This document shows positions 1 to 54,655 of a stretch of DNA of 64,000 nt, piece after piece. The notes beneath the pieces were generated by a model. The model ran no database searches. It saw only the letters and a list, made by a program, of their open reading frames with translations, and was not told the origin of the DNA. The position numbers and the translations under genes were made by a program. The first letter of the stretch is position 1. The number at the start of each line of letters is the position of its first letter. The DNA comes from Phoronis australis (Eukaryota > Phoronida > Phoronidae), in the NCBI GenBank assembly GCA_002633005.1, contig NMRA01000002.1, positions 2,073,756 to 2,137,755 on the forward strand, given 5' to 3'.

Positions 1-22
1 CCCCCCCGTAGATCCGCCTCTG
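1..22 (-). repeat. Truncated end of a hAT-like MITE (possible)
   Basis: The window opens with a C run followed by GATCCGCCTCTG, which resembles the GGATCCGCCCCCG end of the element at 175-325. It may be the end of a further copy cut by the window edge. The match is only about 12 bases, so this is weak. Confidence 0.25.
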
Positions 23-174
23 TATCCTTTGGATTCTTCAGAATATGGCGGTTCGAGCAGAGCGTCATCGTCGCAAGCGCTACGCGTATGACTAAAAAGG
101 CATCTAATGATTATATGACCGAGTTTCACCTCAATTGGTCCCCAATTTAAGGTTGGCGGGCAGGGGTCTTGCCC

Positions 175-325
175 CAGTGGCGGATTTAGTGGGGGCCATG
201 GCCCCCCCAAAATTATCCCAGATTGCACTTGGCGGTTCCGGGGGTGCGAATGTCTGACGGGTAAAATCCTGGTTATTTTACTCTACTCTGACCTCCCAAA
301 ACTCAAAATCCTGGATCCGCCCCCG
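175..325 (-). repeat. hAT-like non-autonomous element, copy 1
   Basis: A 151-bp element starts CAGTGGCGGATTTAG and ends GGATCCGCCCCCG. Read on the minus strand it aligns over its whole length with 31716-31875: both have a GGATTTT block, a TCAGAGTAGAG-like block, a GACATTCGCACCCC-like block and a GGGGGGCCATGGCCCC palindrome. The terminal CAGTGGCGGA/CAGGGGCGGA sequences are typical of hAT-type MITEs. There is no coding capacity, and no clear target-site duplication is visible at this copy. Confidence 0.6.
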
Positions 326-1782
326 TGCCTGCCCTTTTACCGCAAAAAGTAAAATGACACGGAAATAAATGTGTGCATTTACTTTTACTTTGTTGCTGTT
401 AATAGTGAGCAAGTTTTTTAATATGTGTACGTGTGTTGTACACAGACAATACAAAATTAAAAATATCGCCTCATGTCATAGATCTGCCACTGGGTCCCTT
501 GCCGTTTTTCTGGGCACAACTTTTTCTCTGATGAAATTTTCTCTCTGGCCTTTATTCTGGCGCCATATCTCTGCAAGCCTGCTGCTTACGTCGACTTGAT
601 TTGGCATCAACTTTCTTGTTCTCGACTATGACATAGAATTGTTCTCCGATCAGTTATGGGAGGGAACAGTTTTCCTCGTGAGAAAAGCTTTTAGCCCTTT
701 TTCGCATCTGTATGCACTGATTCTACTCAGTGTTGTGTGCCCTTGTGTACCCACGTGATCAAGGTTTCATTGAAGCACTTCAATAGTTTCTTTGTTGGGT
801 TAATCCGGATCAACACAGTAGGGTGGCTTGGATACTTTAAACATAGTTTTACTAAACCGGCTACACGGTCAAACAAAACCAGGTTTTCAGACTTATAAAC
901 CATGTTGGTGAAATGCAAGTTAGGTCTAAAATTAGACCAGATTTAGAAAGACCAGATTTAAGTCTTAAACCCGGTTTTGTTGAACCACCTTTATGAAATC
1001 GGCTGCTGGTATCAAGTGTCCTGATAGTGAGTCGTTTATTTGGAGTTTCCTCTTAAAAAGCCCACTCAGCGTCAACTTTTGGCCACAAATTCAGTTTTGT
1101 GGAACATTAATCAGTTGTAAAAACGAACAAAGTGTTGACGAACTATGTATTTAACTTAAAATTAAAAAGCAGTATTACGCAAAAAAATCGCTATTTTCAG
1201 ATCAGCCGAGGCTATGACATTCCGTTTACACGCCCCCTTTTCCAAATGAACGCCCTGGTGTTTATTTGGTGTTACTGAAACGCCTGAAATTTTTCATTTT
1301 CCGAGTACTAGCCCATGGTCTTATCTACGGGAAATCTCGGTATTACTTTTGGTCAAAATCGAATGCAAAATGGTGCTGCATCGGCCATTTTTTAACTTAA
1401 CACTTTGATCCATAGCTTTGCTGTCCTCGTACGGATTTTCCAAAGTTTTGGCATTTGAATAGTGCTTTCGTCCGTTTCCAACTAAGACTTGTTAAAATTA
1501 CTAAGTGCTTCAAATAATAGGCATGCTTGCCACAACCCACAGCCTGGGAACATATCAGTCAGCGTCCATTCACTTTATTTCAAAAACTTTATCCTTGGTT
1601 TTTGTTGAATTCTTTCCCTTTAGAAAGATGAGCTCAAAGCTACATATACATAAGGATATGGGTTAAATTGCTCCCTATTAGAGCAAAAAGTATTCCAAGG
1701 AACCTTCAATACATACCGTCAAACATCCAAAAAAAAAACACACGAAGTACACTTGAGCAAAAGACAATACAACAATGTAACG
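326..1782. other. Intergenic stretch, no gene seen
   Basis: About 1.4 kb of AT-rich sequence downstream of the SH2D4 gene. Open frames on either strand are short (at most 76 codons), show no recognisable domain and have no convincing splice context. No RNA gene was recognised. Confidence 0.5.
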
Positions 1783-1788
1783 TTTATT
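1783..1788 (-). terminator. Candidate polyadenylation signal of the SH2D4 gene
   Basis: Plus-strand TTTATT reads AATAAA on the minus strand. It is followed on that strand by a T/G-rich tract (TTGTTGTATTGTCTTTTG), the usual layout of a cleavage and polyadenylation site. Other AATAAA words occur nearer the stop codon (for example 2743-2748 and 2548-2553), so the real 3' end is uncertain. Confidence 0.35.
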
Positions 1789-4178
1789 TTGAAGTTCTTG
1801 CATGAAAATTCACATGTGGATGCAAATTGACTAAGCATGTTATTTCACTGATGGCATTATATACAATAAATCGAAAGTTAATAAAACCCCGTTCATCTTT
1901 CAAAGCGAAACTCTAAAAAACGCAACAAATTACTCATGATTCAAATGTTTGTAAACCCTGTTACAAGTAAGCCAAAATATACAAATATGATCACAATATC
2001 AATATTAGAGAAACATCCCTTTAAGCACAATGAAAATAGTTTCAGCACTGCTGCAGTGTCAAGACGAAGATTCACAGAAACCTATGACAAAAGTAAACTT
2101 GTCCATCAAAAGTCATTAACTCAAAACCAGATGACTAAAAATGTTTAATATTGACTGTTTGGTGTCATTACCAGGTGCACCAACTTACAGGTTCCCATTT
2201 AGCAAACAATGGGAAAAATTCAATGAAGTTTCAAACTAAGGTTGATAACGCTGACAAGCTCTGTTCAATGATAAAGGTACCTTGTTAAGGGCAAATTTTC
2301 TTCACAACCAGACAAAAATAACCTAAGGCTATGACTGATCATTAGGTTCTCCAGTACATATTCAAAGCATAACTAACAAGACTGATAACAAACTTTACAT
2401 TAAATAGTCTCTCCAACAGGGGACATTACAATTGCAAGAAAATAAGAAAATTTTATGATATACTTCATATTGCAAAATAAAAAGCTTAAATAACTAAATA
2501 ACTGTCTAGCAATTCAGATTAACCTTTCAGTATAATGAGATTAGTAATTTATTGAGAATTTAATTAACATAATTTACAATTAGCATTATTTGTGTCATAA
2601 AATTCCGTATTCAAATATGTAAATAACTATAATGTCGTTAAATTCTAAAGTGAATATAACTCCTAGTAGCCAAAGACAAGCTAATTTGTTGATAATTCTA
2701 CACAAAATATACAGGCAAGCTGAAAAGAACTACAACTTTGAGTTTATTTCCTACAGTCCACAGTAGTGTATGCTACACAACAATTCAAGAACCTGTTGGA
2801 CTAGAATGACATAAACATGTCAAAGTGAGTGCATAAAAATGTATTTACACAAATATGAGCAATCTCTTAAGGAAGCAACTCATGATCAAATCATACTAGA
2901 TTTACAGAAAGTGTACAAATATTAAAATTCATAATGTAGGTCTACTCGAAGCAATCAGAGACTACTTCTGAATTTTAAGTCTAAAAATGTTTCACAGAAA
3001 TTACCAGAGGTCTTAATATTGCTGGCGAACCTTGCATGACCGCATATGAACCAGGAGGCGTCCCTTCCCAGACTTCTTTTGCTTTTAATCATTGAAATGA
3101 CACAAATGACTGTTTTAAGAGAATCCCAGGGCACAAAACATTGCTGGATTGACTCAAAATATTGTTGGACCAACTCAAGACTATAAATCAATTACATGGC
3201 TCTGCTGAATTAGTAACTTATCCAAAAATGCATTTTGGCAAAAAAAAGACGGCAAATGAAGAAAAGTAAGTTTGGTTTGGACAGAACATTGCACTCATGA
3301 GTTAAAAGGATAAGTTCAAGCAAATTTTTTAATGTCCAACTCAATACAAGCCCAAACCTATGGCAATTAACAGACATGTACTCAGACACAGAGTCATTGA
3401 AATTTCCATGTTATACTTTGTTAAATCATATAGAAATGCAAATATGGTTTAGAATCAAAAAAGCCAACTTGTGACTATTGTATTTAACCTCCTATTCATA
3501 CCAAATTGTGCAAACTATTATTTCAGTAAACACCTGCACCACACATTATAACAAGGTTATTTCATTTTGACATGTTCAAATTATTGTGTCTGGCAATGAC
3601 AGATATACAGACTTTAAGTTTTCATACCATCACTGCAAGGATATGTACAAATTATTTGGGGTGTACGGACTCACAGAGGAATTACAGTAAGAGTAAAGAT
3701 CCGTGTGTCAGCACCAATGACTATAGAAAAGCCATGTCACACATTAACTGCATGAACCCAAGCCACAAGGTCACAAGGCAGACTCTTTACAAGCAGATTT
3801 CTTTGCAAGCAAGACTTCTACTGGTCTGCGGGCAATCACACTATGCAGAGTGTGGAAGGCCATGTTATGACTATTTGAAATTGGCAAGCTAGTACTTTTC
3901 GCACCGTGTCAGAAGGATTTTTGGTAGAGGCTAGTAACACCCGTAATACTGGTCTCAATTGTTCCTTTGATTATTAGGAAACGTTTCTTGTATTTTGGAA
4001 GAATTGCCAGTAAGTTATTGCTTGAGACCCGACTCAACAAGTAAGATGATTTCAGGTGGCCAACATGAAATAAAAGCAACATGAGAACCAAATCAAAGTT
4101 AAGCTGCTTCAACTGAAGGCCAGTGCACAACACCATCAACTGATCACTCAACCCGTTATTTCGTCACAGCTGTGCTCG
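1789..4178 (-). other. Putative long 3' UTR of the SH2D4 gene
   Basis: The 2.4 kb between the SH2D4 stop codon and the candidate poly(A) signal is AT-rich and holds no recognised repeat. A 106-codon open frame (3572-3892, plus strand) has no recognisable domain and looks fortuitous. A 3' UTR of this size would be long, and a shorter transcript ending at one of the closer AATAAA words is equally possible. Confidence 0.3.
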
Positions 4179-45757
<41,579 letters not shown>

Positions 45758-46079
45758 TTAGTCATGGCAGAGATTTTACAGATTCAAGAAGAAAATACGA
45801 AAACCTGTACAATACAACTATGAAAGCTAATACGTTAAAACGTCGAAAAAGAAGGCCCAATATCTTTTTAATGGATAGCACACAAAATTTGCACAAGATC
45901 AACTGGAGTGAAGACTATGGTGTAAACTATTGAGCAAGCATCAATTTGTAGTTATTGTAACTAAAGCAACATAGCATTGAAATGCGCCCAGGGCTGTACC
46001 GCAAACAGCATACTTCTGAAGGGTATTAATGGTACAGATGGTGCACAATATAAGTTAAAGCTGTCTGAAAATGGGAAGG

Positions 46080-47640
46080 CCAGATCATCTTTACAGAAAC
46101 CTATTTGCAAAATTTTTTATTGGCGCATAGAAAGGCACAAATAACAATGGGCATTCTGTAATGTGGAAAACAACTAATCCATCTGACAATACCAAGTTGT
46201 TGTGGTCTACACAGAAACCTATAGTTCCAAAATTCATGAAACTGTATCAAGAAACTTCGAAGGTAACAATGTAAATATAAAAATTTTAAATTGCTACTTA
46301 AGAGGGAACAGGGGTAGGTAGATCTGCCTGAATGTCATCATCAGTTGCTGGAACGTTAATAGAAAAACACTTGCCATATTTCACCAATATCCTAAAAGGG
46401 GATAAGGAAAATATAGCTGATTAAATGCAAAAAAACAAAACAGTCACTACGGTACACCCTCGTAGACAAACCTAACAAAAAAGCCTCGGCAGAAACACAT
46501 CTGCCAATTTTCTTAATGATCTTTGGAGCAGTTTGGTAGATACAGAGGTGGACTCATAAATAAAAAAAAATGTCCACTGGGGCCCGGAATCTAATCTTTG
46601 TACTAGAAACGAACTCAAGATTATTTTTGGCAATTTTTCTGCTACTTTTGTGCAAATTCAAGATAAGTGGTTATTAGTTTACGCAAATGTGTTTCTGGTC
46701 CAAGTTTGCACTTGATGACCTTTACATTCGTTCTGCAAATTCGAGTAAAGACGCAAAATTTTGAGTTCAGACTTGAACTTTTAGCCTTGATGTTGGGTTT
46801 ATCAACTGCAAACTAGGACTAAAAAATTATCCACATAAGTCATTATGTGTTGAGCATAGAATAATAGACACTTATCTTGAGTTCGCACAAAAGTAGAGTA
46901 GAAAATGCCAAATATACTTTCGAGTTCCATTCCTAGTAAAGAGATTAGAACCCAGGCCTGGGTGGCACAAATACGAAAGAATGAAAAAACATTGTGGCTT
47001 TTTAACAAACCTATTTGCCAGACATCACGAAAATCTGTTGAAGAACTTGATACAAGAGGTATACAATTGCCACTAGGAGGCATTGTGGTGACCGGATCCA
47101 TTCAAAAGTTGTTTTCATCGGTCACGTTCACAGAAAACACTACTCAAATTTTACGAAGATCCTCAGGAGATATAGAACTGGATGCAAAAAATTGCCATTA
47201 GATGGTGCCGTCGGCAGTAGTCAAGCCAATGCGAAAATCAACGACAGCCATAGTCATCTCGGAGGAACACATGCCAATTTTCGTAATAATCTTTTGAGCA
47301 GTTTCACAGTTAAAGATGTGGACACCAAAAAATGAACTAAAAAATAATGAACATGGCATTAGGCGGCACAAAAATACATCAAATTCATCTGAAAATGGAA
47401 AGCCATTGTCATCTCCTTAATAGACATTTACCAAATTTCATCAAAATCCATAAAGAAACTTTGAATACAGAGGAAAACGTATAAACTAAACTCGTCACTT
47501 GGGGGCACATCAGCAGTTCAATGGGTTTCAAATTCATCGCCACCTGTGGTACCACTAAGCTTCTTAGGAACACATCTGTCAAATCTCATTTAAGATCCTT
47601 CTAGGGGTTCATGACATACAGCAGCCAGACAGAGATGGCA
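46080..47640. repeat. Degenerate tandem array, unit about 150 bp
   Basis: Diverged units recur near 46090, 46210, 46355, 46490, 47010, 47265, 47425 and 47565. Each has a block like CATTTGCCAAATTTCATGAA, then an AAACTTTGAATACAGAGG-like block, then a GCCACTAGGGGGCAC-like block. Some units have decayed beyond recognition (46600-46950). The 98-99-codon open frames at 46802-47201 fall within it and look incidental. Confidence 0.55.
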
Positions 47641-49165
47641 AATTTTGTATGGGCACATGAAAAGGACAGTCAAGTACTCCAAGCTGCAACTTAAAACTGA
47701 GGAAAACTGTCTCTTAACATTCAACATCGCCAAAATACAAGACACAGTGCGTATTATATTCGGAAATAACAAACAACTTGGGATAAGTATAACAAAATTG
47801 TCATCTTATTGAATATTTATATTAAAGTTGCCACTTAGGTGAGGCCCGCATTATCTAACCTACTAGATTTACAGTGGCAGCTGAATGCCCTGCTGCTGAG
47901 CAACATTATAAATAGCAGAGTATTTTTAAGTGTATTGATGTGGTAAAAACATTGGCCTTGATTTTAGCAAATGTCCAGAGGACAATGACAGACTTTGAAG
48001 TATTATAGCTCTGATCAAAGTATTATTGTAAATTCAAGAAGCCAATCTCGCACAACAACACATAATTCCCAAAATGCATTTTCCGGCCGTAAAAATAATG
48101 ATGTCCCTTTAAGTCAGCCTTTCCTCAAAAAGCATCGATAAAATTCCCTTTTTGGTGTCTGAGGAGAATAATGAAGGGTATCTCATTGCATGTCACCCAC
48201 GCCGTCATTTTTTATTCAAGCAGCAAATTACGCCTTTTATTGAACTAATTAAATAACTGATGATAGGAAAATACCGTTACTATCAGTATCCAGGAAGAAA
48301 TCTGCGAATCACAATTACAAAATCAAGTAAACATTGTCCACATGTCAAGTACTTTATAATTTAAAACAAATAATAGCAAACGGTCTGTAGAGATAAACAG
48401 GAAGTCTGCTGCTCCTAAGGAAATTTCAAGAGTATTCTTCAGAAAACCTCGCACAAAGGTGTGTTACAGGAAATCTATCATAACTGGACAGACCTGAGAC
48501 TAAGCCAAACATGCAAAATGAAAAGGATGATTGTAAACATGTAAGTAGGAAAATCCTCAAAGGTGTAGCATTACAGATACCTATCATAGCATGATGCTCT
48601 CCAAATTGAGTCAGACAAAATGATTAATTCTCGTCAACTCGGTCAATGAATCAAACCTCAAGTTTAATAATAACTCGGTGAGGCATCGCCACCTATTGGG
48701 CACTAAATTAAACTGATCAAGCAGCTGTCATGAGTGAGCAGCTGAACTGGAGTTGACAAAAAATATGTTGTCAAGACCTTGAGTGTCAAAAATGTTTTGT
48801 AGATACGTGGAAATGCAGCAGCTGTGGTATAATCTTTAAGAAAGGATGACACTTGAGTTGATCTCGTTATCTTCCATTTTCCCTAAACCACTCTTTCTTT
48901 CTAAGGAAGTGTCAAAATGGGCTCAACACTGACTGGCCAGCTAAGAACTACACCAGCGCCCACATTCACCTGAGAGGAAAGGTGCCTGTGCCTTCTCAGC
49001 CATATCAGAGGGTATTTTTCTGAGGTGAAGGGAAATTTATGCACCCCATTCCCCACGTCGCCAACACTCATGGCCAATACTAATTTTGTGTTGCTCCAAA
49101 TAGTCACCTGTGTCAGTTTACAAGTGATTCAAACCTCAAGAGGTATGTTTAATCACTAAAGAGGA
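47641..49165. other. Upstream of SH2D4 coding region, no feature seen
   Basis: No recognisable coding exon or RNA gene. An unseen SH2D4 5' UTR exon could lie here or further upstream. Confidence 0.4.
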
Positions 49166-49594
49166 ATGCTTGGATCGAAGTTAACAGTGCCAGTTAACGT
49201 CGTACTAAACAGGTGGATTTAATAGCAGTGTCGATGCTGCGGTGCGGTATGAACGGTCAACTTTGGTCCAATCGAATTTATCGCCAAGTGTCACTGTTAT
49301 CGTCAACAATTAAAGGGTAGTGTAGTTGCTAACAGTTATTATAATGCGCTAGAATAATCACAAATTGAATTAAAAATAAGTTTTATGTCAATTACCAGTC
49401 ATGTAACCCAAATTGTCACACTTAAAAAAACCTTAGCGTGCAACGCTACCTTGCGATTACTTCGACGAAAACAGCATCACCTGTTTACTTCGATGTTCCT
49501 TAACTACCAAAGCCAGTATGAATGGTTTAGTTAACTTCGCAGTTTACGTCAACGCTCCGCTCAGACAGGAGTTAAGTCAGTATGAAAGGCTTTA
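49166..49594 (+). repeat. Foldback MITE family, copy lacking its left end
   Basis: Begins abruptly at TGGATCGAAGTTAACAGTG and ends GTCAGTATGAAAGGCTTTAA. It aligns with 49961-50473, sharing GCGGTGCGGTATGAACGG, CACTGTTATCGTCAAC, TTAACTACCAAAGCCAGTAT and CAACGCTCCGCTCAGAC. The outer left arm is missing. Confidence 0.65.
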
Positions 49595-49960
49595 AATCTC
49601 ATCAACATATCAAATTTCAGAAAGACCCTTGCAGACCTATGGCTACTGGAAAAAGAAAAAAATATGACACAACAACGGCTCTTGTGTTTGATTTGATAAA
49701 AAACAGGAGGCCTCGAGATATTCTTAAGTGAGATATTATGTTTTCAGGTTTCATGGTAAATCCGATGAGATATGAGTTCTATATCGGGCCAATAATAAGG
49801 AAGGTCTGGAACCCACTTTGTTCTTGCACTCTTAAATAGCTGCTGGTACCAGACACATATCTCAGATTCAAGAATTTGAGGTGTCAGTACATTTAACTCA
49901 AGAATGTCAGGTCAAACTGAAAATGAATGTCAAGTAAACTAACAAAAACGAAAAATCTTT

Positions 49961-50473
49961 AAGGGCCTTTCATACTAACGTCAACGCGTCGATGGTTTGG
50001 GGAGTTGCGGTCACTATGAACGCTTAACTCCGGTCCTGGATCGCAGTTAACAGCTCCAGTTAACATCGCAGTTAACAGGTGGATTTAAGACCGCTGCGTT
50101 GACGCTGTGGTGCAGTATGAACGCTTAACTCCGGTCCAATCGAAGTTATAGCCAGGTGCCACTGTTATCGTCAACAGTTACAGAGTAGTGCCGTCACTAA
50201 TAACTACTTATTTTTTTGCTCTAATGATAACCAATCGATTTAAAAATGAGTATGAATTTAATGTCATTTAGCACATTTAAATGTTCCCAAATTGTCACAT
50301 TGAAAAAATCTTAGCGTGCAGCGCTACCTTGCGATAACTTCGCTGACGTCAGCGTCACCAACCCTTTACTTCGATGGTCATTAACTACCGAAGCCAGTAT
50401 GAACGGTCCAGTTAACTGCACTGTTTACGTCGACGCTCCGCTCAGACCGCAGTAAAGGCAATATGAAAGGGCA
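49961..50473 (+). repeat. Foldback MITE family, fullest copy
   Basis: A 513-bp element with inverted ends AAGGGCCTTTCATACTAACG and GCAATATGAAAGGGCATT. It has internal sub-repeats of the form AGTATGAACGGT/GCTTAACT on both sides, so the arms can fold back over about 200 bases around an AT-rich centre. Flanking TTTA occurs on both sides. No open frame. Other copies are at 30540-30857, 49166-49594 and, partly, 41897-41990 and 52114-52238. Confidence 0.7.
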
Positions 50474-53400
50474 TTTACAGAGCAACATACTATCTAGCAA
50501 AATCTCACTCACCAAATAATCAGGTTAGCAGGAATATCAACTAGGTTGAACAAAATAAAAAAACCTGAACAAGAATCGCAGTCTCAATTATCATGCTACC
50601 AAAAACATTTATTGACATTACCCCTAGGCATCCGGAAATCCAAAATATATTACAATAAGACTGACATACCGTAGACTAGTGAAAACTGACAACACCATCC
50701 CTGAAATTTTCTGACAAACATCTGGGTGTCAAATGAATGTAATAGACACGGGACTCATTTCACTATAGTTGTACCTATATGGCATGTTTTTGATTTACAA
50801 GATAACTTTAAAAATCTAATTACATTTCACTGAAATAAAACCTAAGTTCTAAGACCAATTTAAGTGTCCTAATAAACCCACTTTTGAATTGAAGAATTAT
50901 ATCAATGTTGCCACAGATTTAGGTCAAAAAAGGTTGCTAGATACTGGAGTTCATAAAGACTTTTGGCTTTTATCGATTTCGTTCAAATGACAATTGACAA
51001 ACAATTTTTTTATTCGTATTCACTCATCATTCGGTCCTGAGTCACAAATGTACATGGTACACCTCATTACGGGATCCCTTTTACAGAAGGCCAAGACTTA
51101 GCTAAGATGAACGTACATTGGACTTTCCATTGTCAAACAATTCACGAAGCCAAGGTTCATGTAGGCAAATGTTCAGATAAATATGAAAGTAGCACTGTTT
51201 TGCTCACATAAACATGTCTGTGATCAGACTAACGGATTTTGATAAACAGACCCTAATCTCCAACGTCCTCTAAGAGTTCGACTTCTAGAAGAAACCTACC
51301 TTCTATTTTTTATTCAAAGCTATCAACCACCATTTCTAATGTAGTAAACAGATGCTCGAGACCCACTTCCGTAACTAATAAGCTTTATCTAAAAATATCA
51401 GATAACCAAATCAGGAAATAATGTCACGGCTTGATAGACAAGCTGACAATGAACACGTTCTTTTCCTCCTTGTCAGGCTGAAAACAAATTCTATCTGGGC
51501 CAAAAAATACACTACATGACTACTGCATACATCAGAATTGAAAAAATAATGGAAAATATGTCACACAAGTCATGGAGTTTTCTGAATCAAGTTCCTAGTG
51601 AAGGTCTCAGTCTAAACCAAACACTCGAGCCCCAATCATTTAAAATGATTTTTGATCATAGCCATAGGTGCTGATAGCTATTTTCTATTTCCTGGTGAAC
51701 ATTTGTCTAGACTCCTACTGACAGTGTTCTCCACAGACCTGCTTTGACTCCTCGAAGTATCCTGTTTTAATTTTGTCATTTTAACTCTTTAGGAGATTAC
51801 CGGCAATCATTTCTGGAGTAAATTATGACATTTTGGAAATTTGCCACCAGTTTACAAGTTTTATTGAAAGGCCTAAATACAATACAAGCCAAAAGTATTG
51901 AGACAGAATGATCCCGAAGCCCCGTCATGTTGGCTAGGTGGAAGCCACATTCATTTTCAGAGTAGCCTTCTCTCACGACCCAAGATTAAACAGGAAGGTT
52001 TAGTAAGTCAACTAAAGCCATTCTGTAATTCAAATTTTGTTGCCAATAGTCGTTTCCAGTAATTTTGACTGTAACAGACTTAAATGCCAAGACGGGGGGG
52101 GGGGGGGGGGGGNGCGTCACCAACCCTTTACTTCGATGGTCATTAACTACCGAAGCCAGTATGAACGGTCCAGTTAACTGCACTGTTTACGTCGACACTC
52201 CGCTCAGACCACAGTTAAGTCAATATGAAAGGGCCTTTACAGAGCAACATACTATCTAGCAAAATCTCACTCACCACATAATCAGGTTAGCAGGAATATC
52301 AACTAGGTTGAACAAAATAAAAAACCTGAACAAGAATCGCAGTCTCAATTATCATGCTACCAAAAACATTTATTGACATTACCCCTAGGCAACCGGAAAT
52401 CCAAAATATATTACAATAAGACTGACATACCGTAGACTAGTGAAAACTGACAATCACCATCCCTGAAATTTTCTGACAAACATCTGGGTGTCAAATGAAT
52501 GTTATAGACACGGGACTCATTTCACTATAGTTGTACCTATATGGCATGTTTTTGATTTACAAGATAACTTTAAAAATCTAATTACATTTCACTGAAATAA
52601 AACCTAAGTTCTAAGAGCAATTTAAGTGTCCTACTAAACCCAGTTTTGAATTGAAGACTTATATTAATGTTGCCACAGATTTACGGTCAAAAAAGGTTGC
52701 TAGATACTGGAGTTCATAAAGACTTTTTTGGCTTTTATCGATTTCATTCAAATGACAATTGACAAACAATTTTTTTTATTTGTATTCACTCATCATTTGG
52801 TCCTGAGTCACAAATGTACACCGTACACCTCATTACGGGATCCTCTTTACTGAAGGTCAAGACTTAGCTAAGATGAACGTACATTGGACTTTCCATTGTC
52901 AAACAATTCACGAAGTCAAGGTTCATGTAGGCAAATGTTCAGATAAATATGAATGTAGCACTGTTTTGCTCACATAAACATGTCTGTGATCAGACTAACG
53001 GATTTTGATAAACAGACCCTAATCTCCAACGTCCTCTAAGAGTTCGACTTCTAGAGGAAACCTACCTTTTATTTTTTATTCAAAATGTAGTAAACAGATG
53101 CTCGAGACCCACTTCCGTAATTACGGTAATAAGCTTTATCTAAAAATATCAGAAAACCAAATCAGGAAATAATGTCACGGCTTGATAGACAAGCTGACAA
53201 TGAACACGTTCTTTTCCTCCTTGTCAGGCTGAAAACAAATTCTATGTGGGCCAAAAAATACACTATATGACTACTGCATACATCGGAATTGAAAAAATAA
53301 TGGAAAATATGTCATACAAGTCATGGAGTTTTCTGAATCAAGTTCCTAGTGAAGGTCTCAGTCTAAACCAAACACTCGAGCCCCAATCATTAAAAATGAT

Positions 53401-53844
53401 TTTTGATCATAGCCATAGGTGCTGATAGCTATTTTCTATTTCCTGGTGAACCTTTGTCTAGACTCCTACTGACAGTGTTCTCCATAGACCTGCTTTGACT
53501 CCTCGAAGTATCCTGTTTTAATTTTGTCATTTTAACTCTTTAGGAGATTACCGGCAATCATTTCTGGAGTAAATTATGACATTTTGGAAATTTGCCACCA
53601 GTTTACAAGTTTTATTGTAAGGCCTAAATACAATACAAGCCAAAAGTATTGAGACAGAATGATCCCGAAGCCCCGTCATGTTGGCCAGGTGGAAGCCACA
53701 TTCATTTTCAGAGTAGCCTTCTCTCACGACCCAAGATTAAACAGGAAGGTTTAGTAAGTCAACTAAAGCCATTCTGTAATTCAAATTTTGTTGCCAATAG
53801 TCGTTTCCAGTAATTTTGACTGTAACAGACTTAAATGCCAAGAC
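50352..53844. repeat. Tandem near-identical 1.7-kb blocks around a poly-G/N join (allelic assembly duplication)
   Basis: 50352-52093 and 52114-53844 run in parallel from GCGTCACCAACCCTTTAC to TTAAATGCCAAGAC. Between them are 19 G and an N (52094-52113), and another N (53845) closes the second block. Differences are scattered SNPs and short indels, for example about 29 bases near 51320-51345 absent from the second block. The first boundary falls inside the MITE at 49961-50473, so the second block carries only its right end. Confidence 0.82.
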
Positions 53845-53914
53845 NGTCTAATTACTTATGTCTGGTACTGTACATTCCCTCACAGTATGAACACGGATTT
53901 TCGTACATGTTCAC

Positions 53915-53955
53915 AAACTTTGTAATTCATGTTCACAAACTTTGTAATTCATGTC
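53915..53955. repeat. Short tandem duplication
   Basis: CATGTTCACAAACTTTGTAA plus TT occurs twice in a row just after the N at 53845. Confidence 0.6.
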
Positions 53956-54655
53956 ACATTTGAATTACTCTGATGGACAACACTCTATGACATCCACAAG
54001 GCATGTTAGCAACTTTGGTACAACCCCATTAAGCATTTCTACCCATCAGTTTGGTTGAAAAAATAAGTCTTAGTTTGCAACGGACTTCAGTCGCCACCTA
54101 CGAAATATTTTCTAGTTCACAGAGGTGATTAGGTAAAATGTACAAAATGGAGACATTTAGGCAAGTGGGTATTACGATAGCACAATTATTTTAACTCTGG
54201 TGGAGTGGAAGATGGCCCACTTGACAAAGACGTTTTTGTGATGTTGACAATTTTTTGTGAATCGTTACACAAACATGTGAATTTAAGTGCCACATGACAA
54301 TAAAAAATGTGACAAATGTGGTGAAATCTCACTGTCTTGAATCTCCACCAAAGTCACAGGTGAACTGCAGGTGGCGTGGAACACTGCCAGCAAAATTCAC
54401 CCTCCAATGACACAGGTTACTTCAATGTATTACCACTTGAAAAAATGATAGAGTAACGTGTACAGTTGGTTGTGTCCACGCGATGTCAAAAAGCGACGTC
54501 ACATATATGCCTTCTTACCGAATTTCCAAGTTCAACTTCGTTTATTCTATCATGCAATTTGCTTCAATTCAGTTGTTGTTGTTTGTGTTAGACTGCTCCC
54601 TGTTGTTCTCAACAGCTGCTGAAAAATGGGTATTCTGACTTCACCAACTCTCAAT

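Noticed and set aside
3572-3892. 106-codon plus-strand open frame near the SH2D4 3' end
   Set aside because: No recognisable domain or family match; it lies antisense in the likely SH2D4 3' UTR and its length is not remarkable for 64 kb of AT-rich DNA.
46802-47201. 98- and 99-codon frames on opposite strands
   Set aside because: Both fall in the degenerate ~150-bp tandem array and neither resembles a protein family.
52065-52259. Open frames crossing the poly-G/N join
   Set aside because: They depend on an artificial 19-G run and an N and cannot be biological.
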